Shown here one piece after another: positions 51,929-63,350 of a DNA stretch of 64,000 nt (the stretch's first letter is position 1; the number at the start of each line of letters is the position of its first letter). Under the pieces are notes generated by a model, which made no database searches, had not been told where the DNA came from, and was given only the letters and a program-made list of their open reading frames with translations. A program made the position numbers and the translations under genes. Origin of the DNA: Clarkia xantiana subsp. parviflora (Eukaryota; Streptophyta; Magnoliopsida; Myrtales; Onagraceae); the NCBI GenBank assembly GCA_036873135.1, contig JAPTYO010000059.1, forward strand, positions 5,573,066 to 5,637,065. The letters are read 5' to 3'.

Positions 51929-51946
51929 CTTGCCCCCCGAGTCAAG
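51929..51946 (-). other. Polypurine tract of the Tat-like element
   Basis: Complement reads CTTGACTCGGGGGGCAAG directly upstream of the 3' LTR, the expected plus-strand primer position. Confidence 0.7.
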
Positions 51947-53334
51947 TAGTGGTTCAAAACCCGTACTTGACTCTTTTCAAAGATAAGATATTCGTCCAAT
52001 TTAGGTTCGGTACTGACCTCAGGGGTGGCCTGTTTGTCAATTCGAATGTTGAGATCATAAATTTGACCAACTTTTAATTATCCGCAGTACGTACGTAATC
52101 TGTTTACAAGGTTAGCGTAACGGACAATATGCGTACAACTACATGCAATGTGATAATATCATGGTATACGAATAAGCGTATAACACGTTGCCAATATGCA
52201 AATGATGATAGTGTTGTAGATGAATGACGTAATCATGCAACAAGCAAAACACTTAGAATAATATGGAATTGGAGAACATGTATGTAATCATGAAGCATGA
52301 TGTAAACATGGAAAATGATACAAACACGTAGTATGATGCAATCTTGGAAAATGAAGCAAACACGTAGTACGATGCAATCATGGAAAATGATGCAAACATT
52401 CAATTCATACTTAGATTATAAAAATAATCAACCACCATGAATTTGCATCATGTACGTATAAAAGTGATAACATGCATGACGATCTACGAAGCGCGTTCTG
52501 CAATACTAGAGAGCATGTATGTAAAACAAGCATAAGAGAGGTGTAAGTATGTGATACTAAGGACTCGTGTGAAAATAGATATTAGTTTAGTCCTTAGCAC
52601 ATAGTGTAGGCACTATTAATGAGAATTAGAAGAGAGAATACCCATTATCTTACATCCTTAATAGATAAATCCTCAAGAAGCTCTCCATTTTTTATGAAGA
52701 GGGAATTCATGGAGGTGTGAATTTGGAGTAATCACATCACATTTGACATCGATCAAGATCGAATCCGGGCAAGGAGGGAACCGAGGCGGCGCGTGAGGCA
52801 AGGGAGACGGCGCGTGAGACGACGACAACAGTGCGTGAGGTTGGCGGCGGCGGCGCGTGAGGACGGCGGCGGCGGCGCGTGGGTCTTCGGGTGAGGGTGA
52901 GTAGTAATTTGAACTTGCTTCGTGTCGGTGATTCCAATTTCGTACATGGCTAGACCTTCCGTGACTTTGTTTGACCTTGATTTAGTCTTGAAATCATCAT
53001 GTACCTAGCTTATGCATAGTGTTCATTGCCAAAATGTTTTCCCATGCCTTAGTCGTTGTTCTAGTATGCTCGATATTGATGATTGGTAGTTGTACGTACA
53101 CGGTCGTCAATGGTTGTATGTTGGTAATGATAGCTTAGGCAATGTACGTTGAGCATCATGTATAGACTGTCGGTCATTGTCTGCAAACATGCTAAAACAC
53201 TTAGAAAATATTTTAACAATATCTAATGCTTGTTACCATAGATGTTGTCGTATGAGCTTTGTCGATAAGCGTCGTAGGAATGCTCAGGAGGCATTGTGTA
53301 GAAGTCGATAGTAGCTACTTGATGTATGCAATCT
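51947..53334. other. Non-coding 3' region of the Tat-like element
   Basis: Contains repeated GATGCAA...CATGGAAAATGATGCAAACA-like segments (52300-52400) and a GC-rich block with four GGCGCGTGAG copies (52790-52880) followed by GGTGAGTAG, which could be the donor of an upstream exon of the antisense gene. This last point is inference. Confidence 0.4.
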
Positions 53335-53645
53335 ATCCTTGTCGACACGTACGTACATACATAGAAACACTTTAGAAAATATTTTCCCCTTGTCAACATG
53401 TATGTACGTACATGGAAACACTTAGAAAATATTCTTCACTTGTCGACATGCATACTTGTCAACATGTATGTACGTACATGGAAATACTTAGAAAATATTC
53501 TTCACTTGTCGACATGCATCCTTGTCGACATGTATGTACGTACATGGAAATACTTAGAAAATATTCTTCACTTGTCGACACGCATCCTTGTCAACATGTA
53601 CGTATGTACATGTATGTGCGCACTTGCCCCCATACTTAGAATTTT
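53335..53645. repeat. 66-bp tandem repeats
   Basis: The TATGTACGTACATGG core starts at 53401, 53467 and 53533, with a variant at 53599: exactly 66-bp spacing. Each unit also holds CTTAGAAAATATTCTTCAC and GTCGACATG. Confidence 0.92.
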
Positions 53646-54002
53646 TTCTCTTTCCCTGGCTATGTATGTTGTATCCATGTTCTTGATGTAAACGCAGGTT
53701 GTATGCCAACACCTTGTTGTATGCTAACACTTGGTAATATGCTTTGACACATAGTAGCGTGATGTCCACTTGCAATATGCCAACTGTCATCTTGAGCAAA
53801 ACACTTAGATAATATTTCGCCCTTGTAATCATGTATCCATGTCGACATGCGTGTACATCCATAGAGCTCGCACACTGATTGATTTGTTACTTGTAATTTT
53901 CAGGATTCCGAGTTACGCAATCTTCTTTTCAGAGTTAGTCTTCCTGCCGTGGTTACTATGAGTAAGTCTTCTATCCCCGTTCCCTAGTGACATTATGTTC
54001 AG

Positions 54003-55533
54003 ATGTTGGTGACGAGTTACATATTGATGGTCCTCGTACCCTTTGTTTATATCATCCTTGTAGACTGGTTTATTGGTACGAACTCTTCCTTGCACGCGGA
54101 GTCTATTCGCCACACTCCTCCATCCGTGACATCCGCTTCACCACTTGTTCTTGCTGCCCCCGTGGCTTCTGGATATGGTCGCGGAAAGGGGCTCATGGGT
54201 AAGATGTTTTTCCCTGTAACTTTTCCTTTTTATTTATTTAACTCACCATCTACTTTGTCTTTTTTGATTATCCAGTACGTTCCTCTGTTCTTGATGTTTC
54301 CGTGGATGATTATCAACTTCCTGTCAAGCGATCCGAGGTAGTGTCGCATGTCTCAAGTGATCCTAAGCGTGTAAGGACGAATGCTGCCTTTCCTCCTTCC
54401 ACTCTTGATAAGGGAAAGGAAGTCACTGAATGTACGATGGTATCTTCTGCCCCCCAGTCGAGAGATCGACTCGCAGAGGATCGCTCCTCGTTTGTTGGTA
54501 TGAGATGTACCTCGCATTTCTCATTATACTCTGATTTTAAACACTTAGCTTTTATTCTTTATCTTTTCCTTGCAGCAATCCCAGCTTTGAAGCGTGATCA
54601 TCTTCTTCGTCCCTTGGAAGGTGATATATCTGGTGATGCTTGGAAACCTCTTGGTAGGGGTGGTCTTCGCTTTCCTAAAGAGGTGAAACTTAATATGCCA
54701 GAGGTTGGCGTTCGTGTGCTGCATAGGAGTGTGCCCCCAGGTGATCGACGTGCTTGTTCGAGGACTGATGAAGAAGCCGAAGAGTGTGTTGAACATGCTT
54801 TGGCCAACTTTGCTCCTGTAAGTTAACAAGTTCTATTCCTTGATAACTTTCGTGCCGTACGCCTATGTTGTGTAATATTTATGGCCTTGTGCTCTTGTAT
54901 GATTTTCAGGCTGTGTCTCAGATGGTTAATATGTCGTCGTATGTTGTGGAGCTTGTTAGTGCTAGAAGAGCTGTTGTCAACAAATGTAACACCGTTAGTC
55001 TTGAACTTGCTCGTTCTAAGGAGAAGGTGTGTGCACTTGGCTTGAAGATAGTTGATTTCGAGACCAAGTATCAGGTGCAGGAGACTCGAATTTCTGATCT
55101 TGAGGCTGAGATGACTGCGCTTGAGAAACAGATTTCTGATGACATCACGTCTCGAGAGGCTGCCTTGATTGCTGCACGTGAGGAACATTATGTGCTTGGA
55201 ATTGAAGCGGGTTTTTCCCAGTATTTGAGTACTCCCGCTTTTAGCCTTGCGGCTAAGAAGATAACTGATACCATGATGGGAAAGCGTGTCGAGGATTACT
55301 TTCGTCGTGTCAACGCGCTTGCCCCCAATTTTCCTTTTGACAAGCTTGGGCCTTGCTCTGACTATGCCGTTAATTACCTTAAAGCATTGCACACTTTGGG
55401 GCTTGATGTAACCGCCTATGATATGATTGAAGATGGAGGAGGTGCTGATTTCCTTGCTACTCCTCCCGAACTTATGGATGTTGTTCCACAACTTACTGGG
55501 GATAGTGGAACTTCTCATGTATCTTTGAGTTGA
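54003..55533 (+). CDS. Spliced coiled-coil gene antisense to pol (aORF of Tat-like element)
   Basis: Four exons, 54003-54198, 54276-54497, 54576-54817 and 54910-55533, are joined by introns with good signals (GG|GTAAG...TCCAG, TG|GTATG...TTGCAG, CT|GTAAG...TTTCAG). Sum 1284 nt keeps one frame: 427 residues plus stop. Each intron is 78-92 nt, typical for plants. The first ~75 residues include a hydrophobic stretch and may not be the true N-terminus. Then follow a Ser/Pro/Lys-rich disordered zone, a mixed domain (LKRDHLLRPLEGDISG), and a long coiled coil at ~residues 231-310 (LEAEMTALEKQI). The overall plan resembles the 'putative gypsy-type transposon' proteins found antisense in plant Tat elements; that assignment is by architecture only. 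The start codon and any upstream exons are uncertain. Confidence 0.6.
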
Positions 55534-56590
55534 TGTTTGTCCCTGGTGTTAATTTCCTGAATATGCTGTCTTAGTGCCTTGGAGGTGATGATATGTTTGT
55601 TTGTATGGTACTTCGTCCTTTGGACCTGTTTTTCAATAATAATAATCATATGATAACTTTTTTAGTAATATTTCATACCTTGCGTCATCTTCGTTGTCCG
55701 TATGTATTGGACTTGCATGATAGGATTGAACTCCTTGTTGTGATGGATAGAACATACGATGTTGCGACTTGCGCATTGTAGGATGTTATGTACTTGGCAC
55801 TTGGCCTTTGACATGTAGCAGTGTCGTCTTGACGTAGCAAGACTTAAGTTTATACCGTCTCTTAGTTCCACTCTAAGGCGACGTTGTTGCAAGATAGTTC
55901 ATGCTTATTTTTCTGTTTTTGCGTTAAACGCTAAAGCAAGATAACGTTATACAAGACTCGACTTGTAAGTTTGATGAGTTTTGTACAAGGTTTGCTCAAA
56001 AAAGCGTATAACATGAAGCTATCCCTTTTCGGGCCTAAGTCTTCATGGTGTATGAACCCTTAAGATAGTATGCATACTTTTAGTGTGTGGGGTTGTCGTC
56101 TAACAAGAGGACTTCCGCCACGGTGGGGTGATCAGTCCCATCATTGCATTTGCCGCATCCTGTTTCTATTCAGGGAATGACTATGAACATGAGGATTTGC
56201 CCGAAGGATTTCACAACATGTCATTTTTTAGAAGTAAACATGAGGTTTGCCCTCTTGGAAAGGATGTCGCAACATGTTACTTTTGATAAATGTGAACTGG
56301 GTATTGTTGTTGAATTTGTTGAAGATGAACTTGTTGATGTTGCCTATTATAAGTTGCATGGCATGATGATTATGAGTAGTATTCACGTTGTTTTCTACTT
56401 GATGTTAATCCAGAGTATAGTGCATAATGTGGGAAGGTACCTACGAGAGTAAATTGACTTTATTAAATGATTGATGTGATTACATGATTGTAAACAAACT
56501 TGGAGTTAATAAATCTCCCTCCTTTTTATATAAGAGTTTAAGACAAAAGAGCTTGATACAATAGCTCCTTTGTGATATAATGTTCTTGCT
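55534..56590. other. Non-coding gap between aORF and integrase end
   Basis: No conserved frame; a 102-codon + strand frame at 56144 shows no motif and is treated as chance. Confidence 0.4.
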
Positions 56591-59500
56591 TCAACCGTGG
56601 AATTTCTTCAAGTGCCCCCCGTTGAATGTGTTTGGAAGGATGTTGCCCTCAGTGTCTTGGAGGCAGTACGTGCTAACATAAGGAACTGAGACAATCTTGT
56701 ATGGGCCTTCCCACTTTGGAGATAACTTGTTGATTTGATCCAAGTGTGAGAATTCATTCCTTCTCCACACCATCTCGCCTACATGGAATTGTCTTTCTTT
56801 CACTTTCCTGTTGTAGTGTCTTGCAGTTATTAAGCGCATACGTGCTTGGGTTAGCTCCGAGTTTCTCCTTCTTTCGTCTGCCAAGTCCAGGTCTAAACGT
56901 ATCTCCGCTTCATTGGTTTGAGGGTCGAAATGAGTTGTGCGGTATGATGAGACGGAAATTTCGATTGGAGCTATGACTTCTGTTCCGTATACCAGGCTAA
57001 ACAGTGTTTCGCCTGTTGACTCCTTCGAGGTTGTACGCACAGCCCATAGGACACTGCTAAGTTCTTCTGCCCATCCTCCTTTCAAAGCATGAACTCTCTT
57101 CTTAAGACCATCCAGGACGATCTTGTTGGCGGATTCGACTTGTCAATTGGTTTGAGCATGACGCACTGATGCGAAAGGGTGATCTATGTTGAGTCTTTCA
57201 CAGAATGCTTGCAGTCTTGAACTTCTGAATTGTGGCCCATTGTCGCTGATGAGTACCCTTGGTACGCCATATCGCGCAATGATGTGGTTTCGTATGAAAT
57301 CCATTATTTGTGCGTCCGTCGTACGTGCTAATGCCATAGCTTCAGTCCACTTGGAGAAGTAGTCGATAGCTACTACAATGTATTTTGTTTGCCCCTTGGA
57401 TTGTGGAAGTGGTCCTACCAGGTCGATTCCCCATTGTGCGAAAGGCCAGGAACTTGCAATTGGACACAACTCCGTTGCGGGAGCCGTTATGTTCCTTGAA
57501 TATAGTTGACAGGATTCGCATTCCGTGACCATGTTTGTTGCTTGGCTTCTCATTGTTCGCCAATAATATCCTAGATCGAGCGCTTTTCGGATTAAGGATC
57601 TTGCCCCCTCTTGACAAGTTGCTTGGCCTTCGTGCAAGTCCTTCAACACTGTCATACCTTCTGGGAAAGTTAAGCACTTTAGGTATGGCGTCGAGAATCC
57701 TTTCTTGTATAGCTGACCTTCAATCAATGTATTGTTGACAGCGATTCTTCTGATTTTTTGCGCTTTAAGTCTTTCTTCCGGTAGGACGTTATTCGTGAGG
57801 TATGCCAAAATTGGAGTCATCCAGGTTGGTTCCGTGTTGATATTTAATACCTCTACTTTTTCGATTACGGACATGATCCTGTTTATGACGAAGTGTGTTT
57901 CTTGGCCTTGTTCCCTTCCTTGTGCAAACTTGCTTAACGCATCTGCCTCTTGATTTTCTTCCCTTGGGACGGACGTTATGTTGAAAGTTTGAAAGCTTGC
58001 GATGAGCTCCTTTGCTTGTCCCAAGTATTTCTGCATGTTCTCTGACTTAGCCACGTACTCGCCTTTGACTTGATTGACAACTAGCTGTGAGTCGCACTTG
58101 ACTCTTAAGTGTTTGATTCCGAGGCCTTTTGAAATCCTTAAGCCTGTTATCAAGGCTTCATATTCTGACTCGTTATTCGTTGCTCTGAATGTTAGTCTTA
58201 GAGCATACTTCAACGGTTCCGACCCATCAGGCGGAATTATGAGGAATCCAGCTCCTGACCCTTCCACGTTTGAGGAACCATCAATGTACATTTGCCACAC
58301 CTCAGTGTGTTCTTCATTTTATTGTGCCCCATCTTGAATGTCAGTTCCGGGGTTATTCCCGTGAATTCCGCGATAAAGTCTGCCAATGCTAGTCCCTTGA
58401 TTGTTGTTCGTGGTGCAAAGTGAATGCGGAATTCACTTAGCTCGATTGACCACTTTGTTAATTTTCCTGACATGTTTGGTTTTGACAGGATGTGCTTCAA
58501 GGGTTGGTCCATCAGGACTGTTATCTCGTGTGCATGGAAGTATGGCCTCAATTTCCTTGCCGCTACTATGAGAGCATACAAGTACTTCTCGATTGGCATA
58601 TAATTCACTTCGTAATTTTCCAGGATCTTGCTCACGTAATACACTGGAAGCTGTGTAGTCCCTTTCTGCTTGACGAGTACTGAGCTGACCGCAGTGTTGC
58701 TTACGGATATGTACAGGTAGAGCGGTTCGCCTTGGATTGGTTTTGCTAACGCTGGTAGCGTTCGCAAATGCTGCTTCAATTGTTGGAATGCTTCTTCACA
58801 TGCTGGTGTCCACTCGAACTTCTTGTTTGCACGAAGTACTTGGAAGAATGGAAGGGCTTTGTCGCCAATTCTTGCGAGGAACCGGTTAAGAGCTGTTAAA
58901 CGTCCATTTAGTTGTTGGACTTCTTTGTGCTTCTTGGGAGACTCCATTTCTTCTATTGCCTTAACTTTTTCCGGGTTTGCTTCGATTCCTCTTTCACTGA
59001 CCATGAAGCCAAGAACTTTTCCTGATTGCAGGCCAAAGGCACACTTTGTTGGATTTAATCTGACTTGGAATTCTCGCATTCTTTTAAACACCTGGCGGAG
59101 GTCATCAGCATGGTTAGGCCTTTTTGTCGACTTCACGACCATGTCATCTACGTATGCTTCCATGAATTTCCCGATCATATATCTGAAGATTGTGTTGACC
59201 ATTCGTTGATATGTTGCTCCGGCGTTAATTAGTCCGAATGGCATGACCTTGTAATTGTAGATCTCTCTGTCTGCATAGAACGCAGTGTGAGGTGCGTCTT
59301 GTTCCGCCATTGGAATTTGGTTGTATCATGAATACGCATCCATTACTGACATTAGCTCGTGTCCCGCGGTGGCATCTACTAGTTGGTCGATCCTTGGCAG
59401 CGGATATGAATCCTTTGGACATGCATTGTTGAGGTCTCTGTAATCGATGCACATTCTCATCTTGCCGTTAGGTTTGGGTACCAAAACTGGATTCGCAACC

Positions 59501-60559
59501 CATGTTTGATATTGCGACTCTTCAATAAAACCCGCGTTCAGTAATTTGCCCACTTCTTCTCGTATTGAGAGCTTTTTGTCTCCTCCCAATGGACGTAGCT
59601 TTTGTGTTATAGGTCTGGATCCTGGTTTGATGTTGAGCTTGTGAGAGATTATGTTTGGGCTTATTCCTGGCATATCGCTTGGTGACCATGCGAACAGCTC
59701 TTTATATTCTACTAAAAGTGCCTTGATTTCTATCACTTCGTCTTCTGACAGTGATGCCCCCACTCGAACCATCATTTCTGGCTCATCGATCTTGACTTCT
59801 TGCAATGCTTCTACAGGAGCAGGACGTGCATGATCCATCCTCGGGTCTTCATCAATGATGGGAATTCCGCCATTATTTGTCTTGTCACCATGTTGGAGTG
59901 CAACCTTGTAGCAATCTTTTGACAGCTGCTGATCTCCCTTTACTTCACCGACTCCTGCCTTTGTTGGAAACTTGACTTTTTGGTGTGATGTTGACGCTAT
60001 CATACCCCATTTGTTCATGGTGGTGTATCCCAAGATTCCGTTATACGCGTCAAGCTTTTCTACGATCACGAATGGTACGTCTATTTGGAGCTGTTGCTTT
60101 CACTCTCCCATGATGACTGGCAGAGTTATGAACCCTAACGGGTAGCTTACATCTCCCATGAATCCCACCAAGGGTGGGTCCATTCTTTTGATGATCTTCT
60201 TTCTCCCCAGGGCTAAAATGATAGCCTTTTTAATGATGTTGGGCGAACTTCCACCATCTACCATAATGCGCTTAACGTCCATGCCATCAATTGTCATAGT
60301 TATAACCAACGCGTCGGTGTGCGGGTGCACAATGTGGGATTTTGTCTTTTGACGAAAAGCCAATGACGTCTTTCGCGCGATCATCCTCTTCGTCAGCATC
60401 TATCATGACAGTATCCCTTATGTCAGCATCCTGGCATATGCGCTTTGTGCGGGTAGCATATATTTCTCGTTCATACGACGTTTCTCCTCCGGCTCCAAAG
60501 CCTTCGTGGATCACGTGCACATTTGTGGATGGTATGTCGGTGGATCTTGTATTTGGCAT
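56591..60559 (-). pseudogene. Tat-like gypsy pol (PR-RT-RNase H-RNase H-INT), inactivated, no gag
   Basis: Read on the - strand. A short start (60559) has VIHEGFGAGGE, the segment that normally links gag to protease. Protease is next, with VDGGSSPNI (D-G-G rather than the usual D-[ST/N]-G). RT spans ~59700-58900 with YVDD. A gypsy RNase H follows, then a second RNase H (58300-57900) with YIDGSSNVEGSG, NNESEYEAL and VKCDSQLV. Integrase (57700-56591) has WGIDLVGPLP and ISDNGPQF and a C-terminal chromo-less tail. Defects: in-frame TGA at the protease end (~60096), at DAYS* (~59323) and at QTN* (~57143), plus a one-base frame change near 58300. The integrase zinc finger reads HEGQATCQEG, lacking its second histidine. 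No gag lies between primer site and protease. Confidence 0.9.
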
Positions 60560-60660
60560 GCGAGAACATCCTGGTTGGCTTTTTGTTGGCTTTGGCTTGC
60601 TTGCACCCGCCTTCTTTGGTCATCTTCCTATCATTGCTTGCAGCACGGCTTTTTGTTCGA

Positions 60661-60680
60661 ATCACTTAAGACGGCGCCTA
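60661..60680 (-). other. Primer binding site of the Tat-like element
   Basis: Complement reads TAGGCGCCGTCTTAAGTGAT directly after the 5' LTR, similar to the GGCGCCGTCTGCGG sites of the gypsy pieces at 27148 and 63301. The tRNA is not identified. Confidence 0.6.
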
Positions 60681-60681
60681 A

Positions 60682-61293
60682 TGTTATGTTCGCTTCCACC
60701 TGGGCAGCTTCGGGCTTCCTTTTTTTTTCACGAACGGGCTCGAGATATGTGTATAAGGACGGGAACGCCGCGATCCTTAAAACACAATCACCGAGCTAAT
60801 CTTCCAGTCCTCAACTTCGGACTCTAGACCAACCCTTTGTATGCTGGTTGGGCCCACTCCAACGATCAAGTTAGAACTTCTAGAGAGAGAAAGCCTTAGA
60901 GAGAAGTCAGAGCATCCAAAGTCCAAAAATGAGGAAGTTTTTTAGAGTGGGAGATCTAGGCCCCTATTTATAGGGAACCTAAGGATCATGCCCAGTTTTG
61001 AACTACTTGATGTCGGTATGTAAGGAAGACGTATACCGTCATCAAGACGGACTATGTATGCACCGACTTCCCGCACTTGGCAAATTATCGGGGTGAGCGT
61101 ACGAAGAAAAATGGCAATTCGGACCTCCGGATCGCTTTAGGGCAATCCGGAAGTCCTTCGGCTCGGGAATTGCGCGTATCCCGGACCGTTTTAGACTTGG
61201 GTGTCCGCGAAAGGGTTTTTTTTTTCCGAGTTTTGGGATATTTTACGAGGCCCGAAATGTAAATACGAACCCGAATTGGACAGATATCTAACA
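60682..61293 (-). repeat. 5' LTR of the Tat-like element
   Basis: 612 bp, paired with 51289-51928. Holds a TATAAATAGGGG box (complement, near 60963-60973) and an 11/12-paired inverted repeat GGACCTCCGGAT (61121) with ATCCGGAAGTCC (61145). Confidence 0.9.
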
Positions 61294-62352
61294 GCAGTCG
61301 AGTTTATGATCCATCGACGTCATAATGTTTGAATACATCAGATTTACGGTCTATACACTAAGTCGTAGGAGGACGCAATCCTCTGCCAAAATTTGCCGAA
61401 TGTGGGCCTTACCTCGTCACACAGGTACGGTCATCTTGCGGTGGAGGGAGGCCTCTACCAAGAAAGACTGGCTAAGAATCAGGGGATAAACCTGATTACG
61501 CAATACGATTATCTAGTTACGAAGTAACTCGACATGATCTTCGTTTTGCAAATCGCCGTGATGAACTCCGTTCGTCATTAAACCACATTCTGGGCCAGAT
61601 GAAAATCTGTGATAGCATGATTGACATACACTATTCCTTTCAACTTAAAAGTTCAGGTATGCTATCGACGCGTGCTTCATACTAAGCGTGCCATGTTCGA
61701 CCACGGGGTCACAGCTCGGTTGTGCTAGATAAGAATCCTCGTGATTCTAACGGACGCAAACTTCTTCACCTCGAGCATGTGATTGATCTCGGGAGCCTTA
61801 TGAAGAGGCACCCGAAGTATCCTCACGGACTCAGAACTCATATCTAAGGTCAGGCTCAATGTTCGCTTCCCGTCGTACGAGCGTAGTGCTGAACAAAAAG
61901 GCCCAGTGACCACGTCTTTGGAAACCAGTTAGGTTTGACTAAGGATATGAGCGATGGGGATGGTCAAGTTCACCTGTAATTCACCAACTCTGGTATTCAC
62001 TAGGTGGCCACCAACCGGATATTAGTTGAAGGTTGTAAATACTTGTACGGATGCCTTGGAGAAGTGTTTCTATGTGGAAACTAGGCAAACGGAGAATTAA
62101 CAGTTGACCTAGGATACAACGCGACACTATATTGTTTATAACAGGTTGAATGAAGAAAGGGAATCAACGTTCCTCGGGCGCTACAATACTCCTAACAGAT
62201 GAGTAGCACGTTGCCCGTCGTGTTCGCCGGTCGCACGGCAAACCTCGTATGAACTATTCGGAAGCAAGGGAAAGATTGAAGGAGTGAAATGTTGATGCTG
62301 ATTTGGACAACAATACATTAACAGGCACCATCCCATTCCGGCGAGTGAGAGC
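61294..62352 (+). other. Copia 3' untranslated region (outer element)
   Basis: Resumes the outer copia element after the gypsy insertion; homologous to the inverse of 30624-31700. Ends in GGCGAGTGAGAGC, the polypurine tract. No gene. Confidence 0.75.
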
Positions 62353-62510
62353 TGAAAGCATATGGTGAGGGGCGCCGTAAATGGTAGTCCATAATATGTA
62401 TATGTTACCTAAGACAATTGGGTAAATGTCACATTATGACTGATGGATATACGCCCAATTTGAACCCGTTGACTTCCGAACCGTTATATTTTTATCGTCA
62501 CATTTATGAT
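62353..62510 (+). mobile_element. Truncated 3' LTR of the outer copia element
   Basis: Begins TGAAAGCATATGGTGAGG, equivalent to the family LTR start TGTAAGCATATGGTG, and follows its sequence (GGTAAATGTCACATTA) with increasing divergence until another gypsy LTR begins near 62511. The downstream rest of the LTR is not in the window. Confidence 0.65.
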
Positions 62511-63299
62511 TGTAAATCGAAACTTCAACCCGGACACTTCGCGAGAACATCGACGGCTCGGACGGGGCCGAAGTGCCCGTCCGGCCGGGGCGAACTCACC
62601 TAGGTGAGGTTGGGTGGCCACACCCGACCTCCCCTAGGGGAGATCGAGTCAGCCGACCCGATCTCCCCTAGGGGAGATCGGGTGGACCAACCCGATCTCT
62701 CCTAGGAGAGATCGGGTCGGCCAACCCGATCCCTCCTAGGAGGGATGGGGTTGGCCAACCCCACCCTCCCTAGGGGGGGTTGGGTGTCCTCACCCAACCC
62801 CTACCCTTGGGGGTCGGATTTCTCCCCCCCCAAGGGCCCCGACACCACTTTCGGACTCCCACGCTCGGTCCACTCCGCCTACCTCCTCCGAATCCTAAGG
62901 TCTTAATTATGTGCTTAAAGGTTAATTAATTGTGTTTAAAGGCTAACGATGTCATTAAGCTACCTTAATGACACCGTTGCCTATAAATACCCCACCTTCA
63001 CAACTCATTTGGGAATCTTGGCCATTTGGACATTTTAGCTCTGACATCTCTCTAGCTCTATCTCTCTAGAAAAGTACTGACTTAGGCATCGGAGAGGGTT
63101 CACCAGGCACCACCCCCCCCTCCGTGTCTTGTATTGCCCCTTCTGCAGGGTAGAAGGAGAGAAGAAGCAAAGGAAGGAAGGAAGGAAAGAAGAAGATAGG
63201 CTAAGGTAGAGCAACTCAGGAACACCGGATCGCACACATCCCCCGTAAGGAGTGAGATCAAAGCCGACCCCCCGTTGACCTAGATCTCATAACTTAACA
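62511..63299 (+). mobile_element. 5' LTR of a second gag-less gypsy element
   Basis: The 3' border is firm: ...TAACTTAACA followed by a primer site. The 5' border TGTAAATCG at 62511 is inferred from the TG rule and the end of copia homology. A TATAAATA box lies at 62982-62989, preceded by a CATTAAG/CTTAATG inverted pair (62953-62970). The palindrome array at 62595-62840 occupies U3. Confidence 0.7.
62595..62840. repeat. 34-bp palindromic tandem array in LTR
   Basis: Six CTAG-centred palindromes have CTAG at 62600, 62634, 62668, 62702, 62736 and 62770, exactly 34 bp apart. Units 3 (62656-62683) and 4 (62690-62717) are perfect 28-nt palindromes. A perfect 16-nt palindrome GGGGTTGGCCAACCCC (62747-62762) lies between units 5 and 6. 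A terminal stem CCCTTGGGGG/CCCCCAAGGG closes the array (62804-62835). Confidence 0.95.
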
Positions 63300-63300
63300 C

Positions 63301-63317
63301 TTGGCGCCGTCTGCGGG
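63301..63317 (+). other. Gypsy primer binding site
   Basis: TTGGCGCCGTCTGCGGG begins one base after the LTR end, matching the 27148-27162 site in all but one base over its core. Plant Tat-like elements use GGCGCCGTC-type sites; the tRNA is not identified here. Confidence 0.75.
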
Positions 63318-63350
63318 CTTCGGACAGAAAGCCTAGCTATCACTAGCAAG

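Larger units (their letters stand above)
51289..61293 (-). mobile_element. Tat-like Ty3/gypsy retrotransposon nested in copia 3' UTR
   Basis: LTRs at 51289-51928 and 60682-61293 start TGTTATGTTCGC and end TATCTAACA on the + strand. Flanks are GCAAT (51284-51288) and GCAGT (61294-61298), a 4/5 target duplication. The - orientation is set by pol, by a primer site of GGCGCCGTCT type next to the right LTR, and by the purine tract CTCGGGGGGCAAG next to the left LTR. Pol has two RNase H domains, the Tat hallmark. Gag is missing, and the 3' half carries an antisense spliced gene. Confidence 0.92.

Noticed and set aside
56144..56452. 102-codon + strand frame
   Set aside because: No motif; lies in the non-coding gap of the gypsy element between the antisense gene and the integrase end.
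62595..62840. CRISPR-like array
   Set aside because: The regular 34-bp spacing is of palindromes without distinct spacers, in a plant LTR; no cas genes or prokaryotic context.
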